From Candidatus Eremiobacteraceae bacterium (GTDB lineage: Bacteria > Vulcanimicrobiota > Vulcanimicrobiia > Eremiobacterales > Eremiobacteraceae): a DNA stretch of 64,000 nt. The translations under genes and the position numbers were made by a program. The stretch is taken from positions 1-64,000 of the forward strand of contig DATCBN010000027.1 in NCBI GenBank assembly GCA_036511855.1, in the 5' to 3' direction. Below, piece after piece: positions 1 through 10,080 of this stretch (its first letter is position 1; the number at the start of each line of letters is the position of its first letter). Under the pieces are notes generated by a model, which did no database searches, was not told the origin of the DNA, and saw only the letters and a list, made by a program, of their open reading frames with translations.

Positions 1-606
1 ATCTTGGATGTCGTCGAAGCCTATGATCCAGCGACGGATACCTGGACCACCAAAGCGCCCTTGCCGACTGCGCGCGGAGGCGTTGCAATGGGAGCCATTC
101 ACGGCAAACTCTATGTGGTCGGTGGCTATGAGCTTCACGGCACCGTGAATACCGTTGATGCCTATGACCCTGTGACCGATACCTGGACCACCGAGGCACC
201 CATGCCGACGACGCGTGACGGCGTCGCCGTGGGCGTCATCAGCGGCAAACTCTATGCTGTCGGGGGCGCTACCGGAAAACACGGCAATCACAAGTCGAAT
301 ATAGTTGAAGCATACGATCCTGTGACAAATACCTGGATTACGGAGGCACCCATGTTGACGGCGCGATACGGCCTCGCTGCAGGCGATATCAACGGCAGGC
401 TCTTCGCCGTCGGAGGCAATAACGGCCACGGTTTTTTGAATATTGTCGAAGCCTACGATCCTGCGAAAAACTTATGGAAGAAAAAGACATCCATGAGGAC
501 TGCGCGCGGGTACTTAAGCGCGGGCGTCGCCAGGAACACGCTCTACGCCATCGGCGGCTATAAGAACTACGGCGTGCTCAATACGGTTGAGGCGTTCAGC
601 CTGTGA
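1..606 (+). CDS. Kelch-repeat protein, 5' end outside window
   Basis: The reading frame is open at the left edge, so only the C-terminal about 200 residues are seen. They hold four Kelch-type beta-propeller blades of 46-50 residues, each with the pattern VEAYDP-T-TW, then P-P-TAR and LYAVGG. Kelch blades form a propeller that usually binds protein or glycan. The two downstream homologues carry lipoprotein signals, so this one is probably also exported, but its N-terminus is missing. The first in-frame start-like codon is TTG at base 4, inside a blade, and is not a believable start. The substrate is unknown. Confidence 0.85.
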   Translation: MLDVVEAYDPATDTWTTKAPLPTARGGVAMGAIHGKLYVVGGYELHGTVNTVDAYDPVTDTWTTEAPMPTTRDGVAVGVISGKLYAVGGATGKHGNHKSNIVEAYDPVTNTWITEAPMLTARYGLAAGDINGRLFAVGGNNGHGFLNIVEAYDPAKNLWKKKTSMRTARGYLSAGVARNTLYAIGGYKNYGVLNTVEAFSL

Positions 607-638
607 TGCTGCGAAAATTCCCGATGGGGAGTGACACT

Positions 639-1652
639 ATGTATCGACAGATACCCATCGCGTGCACGGTGTTCGTTTTCGCGTTCGTCTTCGCTGCGTC
701 AGGATGCTCGAGTGCGAGCAATCCGATGGTGTCACCCCTTGCAAATGCGGTCGGATTTCGACACGCGCCGCAATCCGTCGGGAGCTGGTCTACCAAGGAA
801 TCGTTACCGACGGCACGCTCCTTTCTTGGAGCCGGTACCGTTAACGCCAAAGTCTACGCCATCGGAGGCTACGATGGCGCCACTGGCAATCTCAACATCA
901 CCGGGTTGCGTTCGGTTGAGGCGTATGATCCCAGGACGGATACGTGGACGTCCAAGGCACCCATGCCGACGGCGCGCTACGAATTCGCAGTTGGCGTGAT
1001 CAACGGTATTCTCTATGCTGTCGGCGGCGTCAGCAGCAGCAACAACATCCAATTGAATACGGTTGAGGCGTACGATCCTGCGACGGATACTTGGACTGCA
1101 AAGGCATCCATGCCGACAGCGCGCGCCGGCCTAGCTGTTGGCGTCATCGACGGCATTCTGTATGCTGTCGGCGGCGCCGGCGACGGTTTCTACTTGAGTA
1201 CGGTTGAGGCTTACAACCCTGCTACAAACACATGGACCGCCAAGGCATCTATGCCCACAGCGCGATGCTGCCTCGCCATTGGCGTCGTCAACGGCAGGCT
1301 CTACGCGGTCGGCGGCTATTACCCAAACCCATTGAGTATCGTTGAGGCTTACAATCCGGCCACAAATCGTTGGACTCCGAAGGCTTCGATGCCCACGGCG
1401 CGTTTCAACTTGGCTGCGAGCGTCCTCGGAGGCGAACTGTTTGCCGTTGGCGGCTATAACTACGACGATGGATTCTTGGATACAGTCGAGGCCTATGATA
1501 CCGCGACGGACAGTTGGCAGGCGAAGTCAACGATGCCGACGGCGCGGGCCGGACTAGTCACAGGTGTAGCGGGAAGCAAACTCTACGCGATCGGTGGCTA
1601 TGCATGTCTTGTGGGTTGCCCCCTAGGTAAAGTTGAGTCGTTCACCCCGTGA
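639..1652 (+). CDS. Kelch-repeat lipoprotein, six blades
   Basis: 337 residues. The ATG at 639 is preferred over the GTG at 603 because GGGGAG lies 7 bases upstream (626-631) and the protein then begins with a normal signal peptide ending in a lipobox, AASGC. Six Kelch blades follow, each with a TW-K-MPTAR core and an LYAVGG strand, enough for a closed six-bladed propeller. It is predicted to be a membrane-anchored surface or periplasmic binding protein. It starts 32 bases after the preceding Kelch gene and is probably co-transcribed with it. No catalytic residues were recognised. Blade DNA is highly repetitive, so copy number could vary between strains. Confidence 0.87.
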   Translation: MYRQIPIACTVFVFAFVFAASGCSSASNPMVSPLANAVGFRHAPQSVGSWSTKESLPTARSFLGAGTVNAKVYAIGGYDGATGNLNITGLRSVEAYDPRTDTWTSKAPMPTARYEFAVGVINGILYAVGGVSSSNNIQLNTVEAYDPATDTWTAKASMPTARAGLAVGVIDGILYAVGGAGDGFYLSTVEAYNPATNTWTAKASMPTARCCLAIGVVNGRLYAVGGYYPNPLSIVEAYNPATNRWTPKASMPTARFNLAASVLGGELFAVGGYNYDDGFLDTVEAYDTATDSWQAKSTMPTARAGLVTGVAGSKLYAIGGYACLVGCPLGKVESFTP

Positions 1653-1806
1653 TGGTCGCGAAATATCCGCGTTCGCGCGATGTCATAGAGCCGTCACATC
1701 GTTCGCACGCCGCGTTGAATAGTCTCAGCGGACAAGCGGCCAATATGATCGGACATAGCTGCTAGAATTGCAACCGTGACGCTCGATCGCGCTCTACCCT
1801 AATGAT

Positions 1807-2166
1807 ATGATTCCGAAGGACTTGATTCTCGAGACGACTCGCGTGCGTTTGACGCCGCTCTTAGCCGCCCACGCCGAAGACTTGCACTTGGCTGGAAACG
1901 ATCCTGAAATATTCCGCTACACGAGACTTGCTGAGGATTTGTCCAGCGTTGAGAGCACGCTTGTGCGTCGCGTGCAGATCGCAGCCGATTCCGAGAATGT
2001 GCGATCAGAAATGGCAATTCGACGAATCGGCGGTGTCTACAAAGGCGCCTTTCGGAACTTCGCGTTTAGGGAGCAAGATCAAACCAATAGAGACCACATG
2101 ATATTCAGCGTAATCGATTCCGAATGGGAAGAAGTCAAAGCGCGCCTAAAAGACTTGTTACGCTAG
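1807..2166 (+). pseudogene. GNAT acetyltransferase remnant with internal deletion
   Basis: 119 residues. The first 40 residues (LETTRVRLTPL, then HAEDL and DPEIFRYT) match the N-terminus of RimJ/RimL-type GNAT acetyltransferases. Residues from about 67 (MAIRRIGGVYKGAFRNF, then MIFSVIDSEWEEVKARL) match the C-terminus of the same family. Full-length members have roughly 190-200 residues. The missing middle contains the acetyl-CoA-binding motif A. The frame is preserved across the deletion, so a short protein could be made, but it should not acetylate. No strong ribosome-binding site is seen. It lies alone between the Kelch genes. Confidence 0.6.
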
Positions 2167-2543
2167 ACGGCAGACTTCAGGTCTGCGTGGTTGCGTGAGC
2201 ACGCTCGCAACATCAGATACGGTGTAAGGCCCACTGCGAGGCAACCGCATTCGAACGTGTACGGCGCAGCGTGGGAAAAAGCAGTTGGACTGCCCAAACC
2301 GGTCGTTATCTCTAGCCGGTCGCCGTGATCGATCGACGGGCCAAGCACGAGCTCTAGGTCTACTAATGTCCACGCGTGGGTTGATACTTGCAAATGAAGT
2401 CTCCAGTCATAGTTGTTATGACCCTCTTACCCCAAATGCAATAGAGGCACCCGGGACGACGCCGTCCCAGCGGAAGTGTGCGTCGGCCGCGACATCTCTC
2501 TGCATTGTTCTCCATCCGCGAACGATAACGAGGTGAGAAAGTT
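2167..2543. other. intergenic region without recognised gene
   Basis: About 377 bases separate the GNAT remnant from the next Kelch gene. Short open frames exist on both strands but show no family resemblance and no convincing ribosome-binding site. The only structure seen is a small hairpin at its left end, listed separately. The promoter of the Kelch gene at 2544 must lie here, but no clear -35/-10 pair could be picked. Confidence 0.5.
2170..2186 (+). terminator. short hairpin after GNAT remnant
   Basis: GCAGAC (2170-2175), a 5-base loop and GTCTGC (2181-2186) form a perfect 6-bp stem 4 bases after the stop codon. No T-run follows, so it is a weak terminator candidate or an mRNA-stabilising hairpin. 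Confidence 0.3.
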
Positions 2544-3113
2544 ATGCTTCAAAGATTGTCAATCGTTGGCGCACTATTGGCGTGCCCGTGCCTCTCTACC
2601 GTCTCCGGATGCTCGGGCGGCCCGCATTCCTCGCTATTGCTTCATTCCGGCTTGACGAATATCGTGGGCGTGCCGCAAGCAGCCGGGAGTTGGACGACCA
2701 AGGCACCGATGCTGACGGCGAGGGAAGGCCTAGCAGTTGGCGTCCTCAACGGAATACTCTACGCCGTCGGCGGCTTTAGCAGTGATGGCCCGTTGAATAC
2801 GGTTGAAGCCTACAATCCTGCGACCGATACGTGGACCACAAAGACACCTCTGCCGTCGACGCGCTGGCAACTGGCTGCAAGCGTCATCGGAGATCGACTC
2901 TACGTTGTCGGCGGCTGCTGCGACTACAACTTCAACGCCTTGAATACGGTTGATGCTTACAATCCTGTGACGGACAAGTGGACCCGCAAGGCATTCATGC
3001 CGACGGCTCGCCGTGTCCTGGCTGCGGGCACCCTCAGGGGCAGACTCTATGCGGTCGGCGGCTTCAGCGACGGCAATATCTTGGACGCTGCCGAGGCTTT
3101 CAATCCACAATAG
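2544..3113 (+). CDS. Kelch-repeat lipoprotein, three blades
   Basis: 189 residues. The start is well supported by GAGGTGAG at 2530-2537, 6 bases before the ATG. A hydrophobic signal peptide ends in a lipobox, TVSGC, so it is a predicted lipoprotein. Only three Kelch blades follow, ending cleanly in VEAFNPQ-like sequence. Blade wording matches the two Kelch proteins at the left edge, so all three are recent paralogues. Three blades cannot close a normal propeller alone, so it may dimerise or be a shortened copy of a six-bladed ancestor. Confidence 0.83.
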   Translation: MLQRLSIVGALLACPCLSTVSGCSGGPHSSLLLHSGLTNIVGVPQAAGSWTTKAPMLTAREGLAVGVLNGILYAVGGFSSDGPLNTVEAYNPATDTWTTKTPLPSTRWQLAASVIGDRLYVVGGCCDYNFNALNTVDAYNPVTDKWTRKAFMPTARRVLAAGTLRGRLYAVGGFSDGNILDAAEAFNPQ

Positions 3114-3225
3114 CCACCACTCTGAGCATGCATTTCGTTGAACCAAAAAAGACCCTAGGCCGCTACTCGACAAGAAGAACATCGGTCCGAGGAGAACTCA
3201 CATTCTCCCAGCGGACGGAGACCAC

Positions 3226-5826
3226 ATGAACAACTTCAACAAACTGACCGAGCGCGCCCAAGCCGCGGTCATGGGCGCGCAACACATCGCGCAGGATCGC
3301 AACGCCGCCGAGATCGACCCGCTGCACCTACTGGCAAGCTTGCTCGAAGATGCCGAAAGCGTGCCGGCCGTCGTCCTGCGGCAGATGGGCGTCGACACTG
3401 GGAGACTCATCGCGTCCGTCACCGCTGCGCTTGATGCGCGCGCGAAGGTATTCGGCGCCTCCGAACCCGGCGTCGGCCGGGATCTGCGCGACGTCCTGAG
3501 CCGGGCCGGCGAGGAGGCCCTCAACTTCAAAGACGAGTTCGTATCCACGGAGCACCTGCTGCTCGCGGTCGCGGATACGCCCGGCAGAAGTGAGGCGGCC
3601 GAATTGCTGAGAGCTGCCGGCGCGACGAAAGAGAAGATGCTTTCCGCCTTGGCCACCGTTCGCGGCAGCCAGCGCATCACAGATCAGAATCCGGAGGGCA
3701 AGTACCAGGCGCTCGAGCGCTACGGCCGCGATCTCACATCCCTTGCCCGCCAGAACAAGGTGGATCCGGTCATCGGGCGCGATGAGGAAATCCGCCGCGT
3801 CATACAAGTCCTATCCCGGCGCACGAAAAACAATCCTGTCTTGATCGGCGAGCCGGGCGTGGGCAAGACTGCGATCGTTGAAGGTCTCGCGCACCGCATC
3901 GTCCGAGGCGACGTGCCCGAGAGTCTGAAGAACCGCCGGATCGTCGCGCTCGATCTCGGTTCACTCATCGCGGGCGCCAAGTATCGCGGCGAATTCGAGG
4001 ACCGGCTCAAAGCAGTCCTCAAAGAGATCACGCAAAGTCAGGGCGACGTTATTTTATTCATCGATGAACTCCATACCGTCGTCGGCGCCGGCGCCGCCGA
4101 GGGCGCGATGGATGCCTCGAATATGCTCAAACCCATGCTGGCCCGCGGTGAGCTGCACACCATCGGCGCCACCACGATCGACGAATACCGCAAATACATC
4201 GAAAAAGACGCCGCGTTGGAGCGGCGCTTCCAACCCGTCATGGTGGGCGAACCGAGCGTAGAGGACACGATTTCAATTCTGCGCGGCTTGCGCGAACGGT
4301 ATGAAGTCCATCATCGCGTGAAGATCAAGGATTCCGCGCTCGTCGCGGCCGCCGTGCTTTCGCACCGTTACATCGCCGACCGGTTCTTGCCGGACAAAGC
4401 CATCGACTTGGTCGACGAAGCCGCGAGCAAGCTGCGCATGGAGATGGACTCGATGCCGGTCGAGCTCGACGAAGTGGAGCGCCGGTTGATGCAGCTCTCG
4501 ATCGAACGGGAAGCGCTCAAAAAGGAAGTCGATCCAGCCTCGCGCGCGCGCTTGAACCACCTCGAAGACGAGGTCAAGGGCTTGCAAGAAAAGCGTGACA
4601 GCCTACGTAGCCGGTGGGAATCTGAGAAGGATGCGATGGGTGAGGTGAGCCGGATTAAGCAGCGCATGGAGGCCGCGAAGCTCCAGCTGCAGCGCGCCAA
4701 AGACGCGGTGGACTACGGCAAAGCGTCGGAGATCGAGTACGGCACGCTGCCGGAGCTGCAAAAACAATTGGACGCGGCCAACACCACCTCGGTTCACGCC
4801 AACGGCAAGATGTTCAAAGAGGAAGTCGACGAGCACGATATCGCTGACGTGGTCGGCAAGTGGACCGGCATTCCGGTAAGCAAACTTCTCGAAGGCGAAG
4901 TGCAGAAGCTGCTCCACATGGAGGAGCGGCTGCACGAGCGCGTCATCGGCCAGGACGAAGCGGTGACGGCGGTCTCGACTGCGGTCCGTCGCGCGCGCGC
5001 GGGATTGCAGGACCCCGACCGGCCTTTGGGTTCGTTCATATTCCTCGGGCCCACGGGCGTTGGCAAGACGGAGCTCGCGCGAGCCCTGGCGGCATTCCTG
5101 TTCGACGACGAACACGCGATGATCCGCATCGACATGTCGGAATATATGGAAAAACATGCGGTCTCGCGTTTGATCGGCGCGCCGCCCGGTTATGTGGGCT
5201 ACGACGAAGGTGGACAATTGACCGAAGCGGTTCGGCGCCGCCCATACTGCGTGGTCTTGTTCGACGAGATCGAAAAGGCGCATCCGGACGTCTTCAACGT
5301 CATGCTGCAGATCCTCGACGACGGCCGCCTCACCGACGGTCAGGGCCGCACCGTGGATTTCAAGAACGCCGTCTTGATCATGACGAGCAATATCGGCTCA
5401 TCGGCCATCTCGGAGCTCGCGGGTGATGAAACGGCACTGCGCGCAAAGGTCATGGAAGCGATGCGGGAACATTTCCGGCCGGAGTTCCTGAACCGTCTCG
5501 ACGAGATCATCATCTTCAAGTCGTTGACGCTCGAGGACATCAAGCGCATCGTCGACATCCAGCTCGCGAGTCTCACAAAACGTCTCGCGACGCGCGGGAT
5601 CACCATGCACCTGTCCGACGGCGCCAAAGCTCTGCTCGCGCATCACGGCTACGATCCGGTCTACGGCGCTCGCCCGCTCAAACGCGCGCTGCAAAAGGAG
5701 ATCGTCGATCCGCTTGCACTGCGCGTGCTGAGCGGTGAATTCGTCGACGGCGACATCGTCGACGTCGAGCTCGATCAGGGCGAGATCGTTTTCCGTAAGG
5801 CCCAAAAAGCCAAGGCCTTGAATTGA
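3226..5826 (+). CDS. clpB: ATP-dependent disaggregase ClpB
   Basis: 866 residues, the normal length. Order: Clp N-domain repeats (about 1-145), first AAA+ module with Walker A GEPGVGKT (208-215) and Walker B FIDELHT, a long coiled-coil middle domain (about 400-525), second AAA+ module with Walker A GPTGVGKT and [10 protein letters not shown], and a C-terminal D2-small domain. The middle domain separates it from ClpA/ClpX and identifies ClpB, the cytosolic hexamer that works with DnaK to resolubilise heat-aggregated proteins. GGAG sits 6 bases before the ATG. No CIRCE element was found upstream. Its stop TGA overlaps the TTG start of the next gene. Confidence 0.97.
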   Translation: MNNFNKLTERAQAAVMGAQHIAQDRNAAEIDPLHLLASLLEDAESVPAVVLRQMGVDTGRLIASVTAALDARAKVFGASEPGVGRDLRDVLSRAGEEALNFKDEFVSTEHLLLAVADTPGRSEAAELLRAAGATKEKMLSALATVRGSQRITDQNPEGKYQALERYGRDLTSLARQNKVDPVIGRDEEIRRVIQVLSRRTKNNPVLIGEPGVGKTAIVEGLAHRIVRGDVPESLKNRRIVALDLGSLIAGAKYRGEFEDRLKAVLKEITQSQGDVILFIDELHTVVGAGAAEGAMDASNMLKPMLARGELHTIGATTIDEYRKYIEKDAALERRFQPVMVGEPSVEDTISILRGLRERYEVHHRVKIKDSALVAAAVLSHRYIADRFLPDKAIDLVDEAASKLRMEMDSMPVELDEVERRLMQLSIEREALKKEVDPASRARLNHLEDEVKGLQEKRDSLRSRWESEKDAMGEVSRIKQRMEAAKLQLQRAKDAVDYGKASEIEYGTLPELQKQLDAANTTSVHANGKMFKEEVDEHDIADVVGKWTGIPVSKLLEGEVQKLLHMEERLHERVIGQDEAVTAVSTAVRRARAGLQDPDRPLGSFIFLGPTGVGKTELARALAAFLFDDEHAMIRIDMSEYMEKHAVSRLIGAPPGYVGYDEGGQLTEAVRRRPYCVVLFDEIEKAHPDVFNVMLQILDDGRLTDGQGRTVDFKNAVLIMTSNIGSSAISELAGDETALRAKVMEAMREHFRPEFLNRLDEIIIFKSLTLEDIKRIVDIQLASLTKRLATRGITMHLSDGAKALLAHHGYDPVYGARPLKRALQKEIVDPLALRVLSGEFVDGDIVDVELDQGEIVFRKAQKAKALN

Positions 5827-6989
5827 CGCCGGCCGCGCGGATCCGCCCGCGACGCCCCGAACGCGCCCGTCATCCGTGGATCTTCGAAGGTGAAGTGGCC
5901 GAACTTCCCGCGGGAGTCGCGGACGGCGAGGTCGTCACGGTGCTCGATCACCGCGGTGCGTTTTTCGCGCGCGCCTACTGCAACCGGAAATCGAAGATCG
6001 TTCTCCGCGTGCTGACGTGGGTAGACGAACCGGTCGACGCCGCATGGTGGCGGCGGCGGATAAACGACGCCGTCGCGCGCCGCGGCATGCAGCCGGTCGA
6101 CGCCGGCGTGCGGTTGGTCAATGCTGAAGGCGACGGGCTTCCCGGCTTGGTCGTCGACAAGTACGGCGCGTGGCTTGCCGTGCAGATCTCCACCCTCGGG
6201 GTTGAGTCCGCGCGGGAGGCGGTCGTCGCCGCCTTACGTGCTTCGTGCTCTCCCGAAGGCATTTTCGAACGCAGCGATCTGCCGGAGCGAGAGCTCGAGG
6301 GGCTTGCCCGGCGCACCGGCGTGATGGCCGGCGCGCCGCCGCCGCCAGAACTTGAGATCGTCGAAGGGCGCGCACGCCTGAAAGTCGATATCGCCGGCGG
6401 GCAAAAGACGGGCCTGTTCCTTGATCAGCGGTTGAATCGTGCCGCCGCTGCCGCATATTCGGCAGGTCGTACGGTGCTCAATTGCTTCGCGTATTCGGGC
6501 GGCTTCAGCGTGCACGCAGCACTAGCCGGAGCCGCCGAAGTCACGAGCGTGGACATCTCCGCTGAGGCATGCCGTCTCGCGCGCGAGAACATGGCGCGCA
6601 ATGGGTTTGCCGAGGCGCCGGTCATCGAGGCGAACTGCTTCAACTATCTTCGCGATGCAAGTGACGCCGGGCGCACTTTCGGTCAGATCATCCTCGACCC
6701 GCCGGCGTTCGCGCGCGGCAAAAGCACGGCCGAGGCCGCCTCTCGCGGCTACAAAGAGATCAACCTTCGTGCGATCAAAATGCTCGAACCCGGCGGCGTC
6801 CTCGTGACGTGCTCGTGCTCGCGTCCGCTGACGCCGCGCGATTTCCTTGGGCTCGTCTGGAGCGCGGCACTGGACGCGGGCCGCGAGCTGCAGATCGTCG
6901 AGGAACGGGGGCAACCGACCGACCACCCTGCGCTCCTCAATGCACCGGAAACGTCATATCTCAAATGCATCATATTGAGGGCTATTTAG
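5823..6989 (+). CDS. class I SAM-dependent rRNA methyltransferase (RlmI-like)
   Basis: 388 residues. N-terminal PUA-like RNA-binding domain (residues 1-75), then the family motif [12 protein letters not shown], the SAM-binding loop [14 protein letters not shown], the motif [10 protein letters not shown] and a cysteine motif TCSCSRP near the end. This layout is that of RlmI/RlmK-type enzymes, which methylate C5 of cytosine in 23S rRNA; the exact target base cannot be told. It starts with TTG overlapping the clpB stop (TTGA), which implies translational coupling to the heat-shock gene. Confidence 0.88.
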   Translation: MTPAARIRPRRPERARHPWIFEGEVAELPAGVADGEVVTVLDHRGAFFARAYCNRKSKIVLRVLTWVDEPVDAAWWRRRINDAVARRGMQPVDAGVRLVNAEGDGLPGLVVDKYGAWLAVQISTLGVESAREAVVAALRASCSPEGIFERSDLPERELEGLARRTGVMAGAPPPPELEIVEGRARLKVDIAGGQKTGLFLDQRLNRAAAAAYSAGRTVLNCFAYSGGFSVHAALAGAAEVTSVDISAEACRLARENMARNGFAEAPVIEANCFNYLRDASDAGRTFGQIILDPPAFARGKSTAEAASRGYKEINLRAIKMLEPGGVLVTCSCSRPLTPRDFLGLVWSAALDAGRELQIVEERGQPTDHPALLNAPETSYLKCIILRAI

Positions 6990-7152
6990 CGCCTCACGTG
7001 TGACGGCGGTCATGCTACAAGTTGGCTCCAGCCGCTGTCCTAAACATATGTATATTGAAAAGTCGCAATGCCTTGCATTTAGAGGCGTTGAGCCGTCACA
7101 CTTCCCTCAAAACACGTGCGGAACGGCTCGTTCCGCTCCGACCACAAGAAGC

Positions 7153-7710
7153 ATGAAGAAGAGCTTGGGTTCAACACGCCATCGCAGCCGAGGTTCCATG
7201 TTGCTGGAGACGCTCGTCTCGGCCATGATACTGACGTTCGCCTCGATGGCATTTGGAAGCGGCATGATTGCGGCTACCAAAGGTCAAGATACGGCAGCGA
7301 CCCATGCCCGATCGACCGAGATCGCCAACTACCTACTCGAGTACGCGCGCCGCGATCCCAATTTCTGGAACGCAGGCGTCGAATACGTCGGCTCGAGCTG
7401 CACGATCAACTGTTGGAACATCACCGGCCCGCCCGATCCGAATACCGGAACGGCGCTGCCCGCCTATAACGACACGTACAGCATTTTACCGGCGAACGAA
7501 CATCCCGGATTCAATTCGCCAAATCTGCCCGCCGGCTTGAACTGGACGTACAGATATCAGTGGAAAGCCGACTATCTTCGCGACAGCGCCGGAAACATCG
7601 TCAGCCCTCTCGACGCGACGATCACCATCTGGGTCTTCACGCATGAAGTACTCAACGGCGCCGCCCAAAACAACGTCTATACCGTCACCGGCATGACCCG
7701 GAGCAATTGA
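7153..7710 (+). CDS. type IV prepilin-like protein (PilV-type minor pilin)
   Basis: 185 residues from ATG 7153; the longer frame from GTG 7000 adds a non-pilin N-terminus and is not favoured. A basic leader ends in glycine and is followed by SMLLETLVSAMIL: glycine at -1, glutamate at +5 and a hydrophobic helix, the class III signal cleaved by PilD. The C-terminal body has two close cysteines (SSCTINCW) and no known domain. It is the first of three overlapping or adjacent pilus-type genes and probably encodes a minor pilin of a type IV pilus or type II secretion pseudopilus. Confidence 0.75.
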   Translation: MKKSLGSTRHRSRGSMLLETLVSAMILTFASMAFGSGMIAATKGQDTAATHARSTEIANYLLEYARRDPNFWNAGVEYVGSSCTINCWNITGPPDPNTGTALPAYNDTYSILPANEHPGFNSPNLPAGLNWTYRYQWKADYLRDSAGNIVSPLDATITIWVFTHEVLNGAAQNNVYTVTGMTRSN

Positions 7711-7712
7711 AC

Positions 7713-8357
7713 ATGCGGACGATAGCTGGCCGGACTAAAGCGCGCGGCTTCACCCTGATCGAGCTGATGGTCGCGATGTCGATCCTCGGCTTAGTCATGA
7801 CTCTGGCAGTGGCAGAGTTCACGCAAGCGTGGAAGCACTATTCCAAGACCACCGTCGACATCACCGGCGAAACGCAGGCGCGAGCCGCGATGGCCTTGGT
7901 CACGCAGTCGCTGCGTCAAGCGGCGATGCCGGCAGGAACCGCGGCGATCTCGCCGGTGTCGTCACCAGACTGCATCGCCGCCGGCGGGTGCACGAACCCC
8001 TACCCAACCGCCGCGCCGACGACCGGATTACAGTTCGAGATGGTGGACGACCCCTCGATCACCAGCGCTGATCCGAACCAGTTGCACTACGGCAATGACG
8101 TGATTGGGCTGAATCCGGCGATACCGGGCGTGAACGGGTCCGACCTCATCGAGACCGTGACCGATGTCAGCACCGGAACTGTCAAAATCGTTCGAACGCT
8201 TGCAAAAAATGTCACGGTCTTCACCGTTGCCGCGACGTCGTCGGGAAGCTACAACGTGACGATTCAAGTGTCGCCCCCGCACCGCGCCGACCAGTTATCG
8301 GCGCCCTTTACCCTGTCGAGCGACGTTTTCATCAGCTACTTCAAGCCAAACAAGTAA
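7713..8357 (+). CDS. type IV prepilin-like protein (PilW-type minor pilin)
   Basis: 214 residues. The textbook prepilin motif ARGFTLIELMVAMSIL follows a 12-residue basic leader; cleavage is after the glycine, with glutamate at +5. CGGAG at 7699-7703 lies 9 bases before ATG 7713, so this start is preferred over TTG 7707, which overlaps the previous stop. The globular part carries one cysteine pair (DCIAAGGC) and is otherwise unrecognised. It is predicted to assemble with its neighbours in a minor-pilin tip complex. Confidence 0.8.
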   Translation: MRTIAGRTKARGFTLIELMVAMSILGLVMTLAVAEFTQAWKHYSKTTVDITGETQARAAMALVTQSLRQAAMPAGTAAISPVSSPDCIAAGGCTNPYPTAAPTTGLQFEMVDDPSITSADPNQLHYGNDVIGLNPAIPGVNGSDLIETVTDVSTGTVKIVRTLAKNVTVFTVAATSSGSYNVTIQVSPPHRADQLSAPFTLSSDVFISYFKPNK

Positions 8358-8370
8358 AGGTACGGACATC

Positions 8371-10017
8371 GTGAAAAAGTTAGCCGGAGTTCAACGACCG
8401 AAGCGCGGCATGGCGCTCATCTTGACGATGCTGATCGTGCTCGTTATGCTCGTGCTTGTGGGATCGATGCTTAGCATCATCACCGGCGAGCTCAGCAGCG
8501 TGAGCTTCGCCGGTTTCGACAACAGGGCGCTCTACTCGGCCGATGCCGGCGTTCAGTTCGCACAGCAGCAGATCGACAACTATGCCGCGAACAACGCCAC
8601 GCCGCCGCCAGGCTCGACGTGGACTCAGACTTTGCCGGCAGATCCGTCAGGCAAGACCGCGACGTTCACGGTTGTGATGGATCCGACCCCGTACTTGCGC
8701 AACGGCAACCTGTACTACCTGGTGCACTCAGAAGGCAAAGCGCCGGGCGGCGGCGACCGCAAGGTCGATGCCATCCTGGAAGTGCAGTCGTACACGCACT
8801 ATGCGTACTACACGTATCAGAACGCCAATGGGAACTACTTCGTCAGCGGCATCAACTCGTTCGACGGGCCCGTCTACCTGCAGGGCACGAACAATAAGCT
8901 GAACTTCCAGTGGTACAACATCAACAAGCCGATATTCTTGAGCACCGCGATCATCGCCGGGAACTACGGGTTCTCGCCGAGCGCACCGACCACAAATTCG
9001 CAGTGGACACAAGTCATCGCCGGTGGTTCAGCCAGCCTCACGCAGACGACCACGGCCGGCTACGTATCGTATCCGCCGATCGGCAGCACCTATATCGCCG
9101 CAAACCAGGCGTTCAACGGGACCTCCGGAGCTTCGTCGCTGCCGGCGCCCGCCACAAAAGACGTGTACATGAACGGCGGCCTCGCCAAGAGCGGCTCGGG
9201 CGCATTGACATCGGGCATATTCATCAACGGCAATGTGAACATCTCGATGGCTTCGACCACCGCCACAAACGAAATATTCACGTTCACCCCGGTGACGGCA
9301 GCCGAGCTGGTTCCGTATAACTCCTCTTACACGGGCGACAACACGAACACGATCCCCTACACAGTGACCATTACCGTCGACTACGGCGCTAATACCACGA
9401 AAGTCTTGGAAAACGGCACGACTGTCACCTACACCGGCGTGCCGCAGAATCAACCCACCGGTAGCACGGCAACGCAAAATGGTTCGATCTTCGTCAACGG
9501 CAACGTCGATTCGATCTCGGGCGTCCTCAATGGACAGTACACGATAGCCGTCCCTGACATCCAGACCTCCAGCACCACAAACGTCGATGACATCGTCGTT
9601 ACGAACAACATCACATACAAAGCCGATCCGACGCTGGGCGCAAGCGACGACGTCCTCGGCTTGATGTGCGACAACTTCAACCTCGGACCGGCGAGCATCA
9701 CGCCGAGCGTGCTCAAGATCCAGTCCGATATCATCGCGGGCAATCAGTACGAGGCCTTGCACAACCAGACGGATGGCGGATTCGGCACCGTTGACAGCGT
9801 CGGCTCCCTACCGCTCAAGACGTCAGTCAATATCTACGGCAGCCTCGTCCAGAACGAAGTGAAGCCGCTCGGCCAGTTCAGTTCTGGGTCCGGCCTTCTG
9901 ATCAAGGGTTGGAGCGACACGTACAACTACGACACGCGTCAAATGACGCCGCCCGACTGGCCGACGCTTGGCACCGGCCTCGTCGCGTGGAAAGACGCAG
10001 GCTCCCCGATCTACTAG
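8371..10017 (+). CDS. PilX-like pilus assembly protein
   Basis: 548 residues from GTG 8371. The N-terminus, KRGMALILTMLIVLVMLVLVG, is a single hydrophobic helix after basic residues, followed by ALYSADAGVQFAQQQI, typical of PilX-family minor pilins (which lack the +5 glutamate). The remaining about 480 residues are rich in Thr, Asn, Gly and Ser with repeated NGNV and INGN turns, suggesting an exposed beta-rich domain. It is much longer than a classical PilX (about 170-200). It closes the pilin operon and is followed directly by a palindromic terminator. Confidence 0.7.
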   Translation: MKKLAGVQRPKRGMALILTMLIVLVMLVLVGSMLSIITGELSSVSFAGFDNRALYSADAGVQFAQQQIDNYAANNATPPPGSTWTQTLPADPSGKTATFTVVMDPTPYLRNGNLYYLVHSEGKAPGGGDRKVDAILEVQSYTHYAYYTYQNANGNYFVSGINSFDGPVYLQGTNNKLNFQWYNINKPIFLSTAIIAGNYGFSPSAPTTNSQWTQVIAGGSASLTQTTTAGYVSYPPIGSTYIAANQAFNGTSGASSLPAPATKDVYMNGGLAKSGSGALTSGIFINGNVNISMASTTATNEIFTFTPVTAAELVPYNSSYTGDNTNTIPYTVTITVDYGANTTKVLENGTTVTYTGVPQNQPTGSTATQNGSIFVNGNVDSISGVLNGQYTIAVPDIQTSSTTNVDDIVVTNNITYKADPTLGASDDVLGLMCDNFNLGPASITPSVLKIQSDIIAGNQYEALHNQTDGGFGTVDSVGSLPLKTSVNIYGSLVQNEVKPLGQFSSGSGLLIKGWSDTYNYDTRQMTPPDWPTLGTGLVAWKDAGSPIY

Positions 10018-10043
10018 ATTCGCAATTGAACTAGAGAAACCGT

Positions 10044-10076
10044 ACTAGGACAAGCATCGCTTGCCCTAGTTTTTTT
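10044..10076 (+). terminator. Rho-independent terminator made from palindromic repeat unit
   Basis: CTAGG-CAAGC and GCTTG-CCTAG arms with an ATC loop and one mismatch form an 11-position stem, followed at once by seven T residues. It is the first of three related palindromes after the pilin operon and the only one with a good U-tract on the plus strand. Confidence 0.75.
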
Positions 10077-10080
10077 CCCG

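Noticed and set aside
3114-3225. CIRCE/HrcA operator before clpB
   Set aside because: No TTAGCACTC-N9-GAGTGCTAA inverted repeat could be found.
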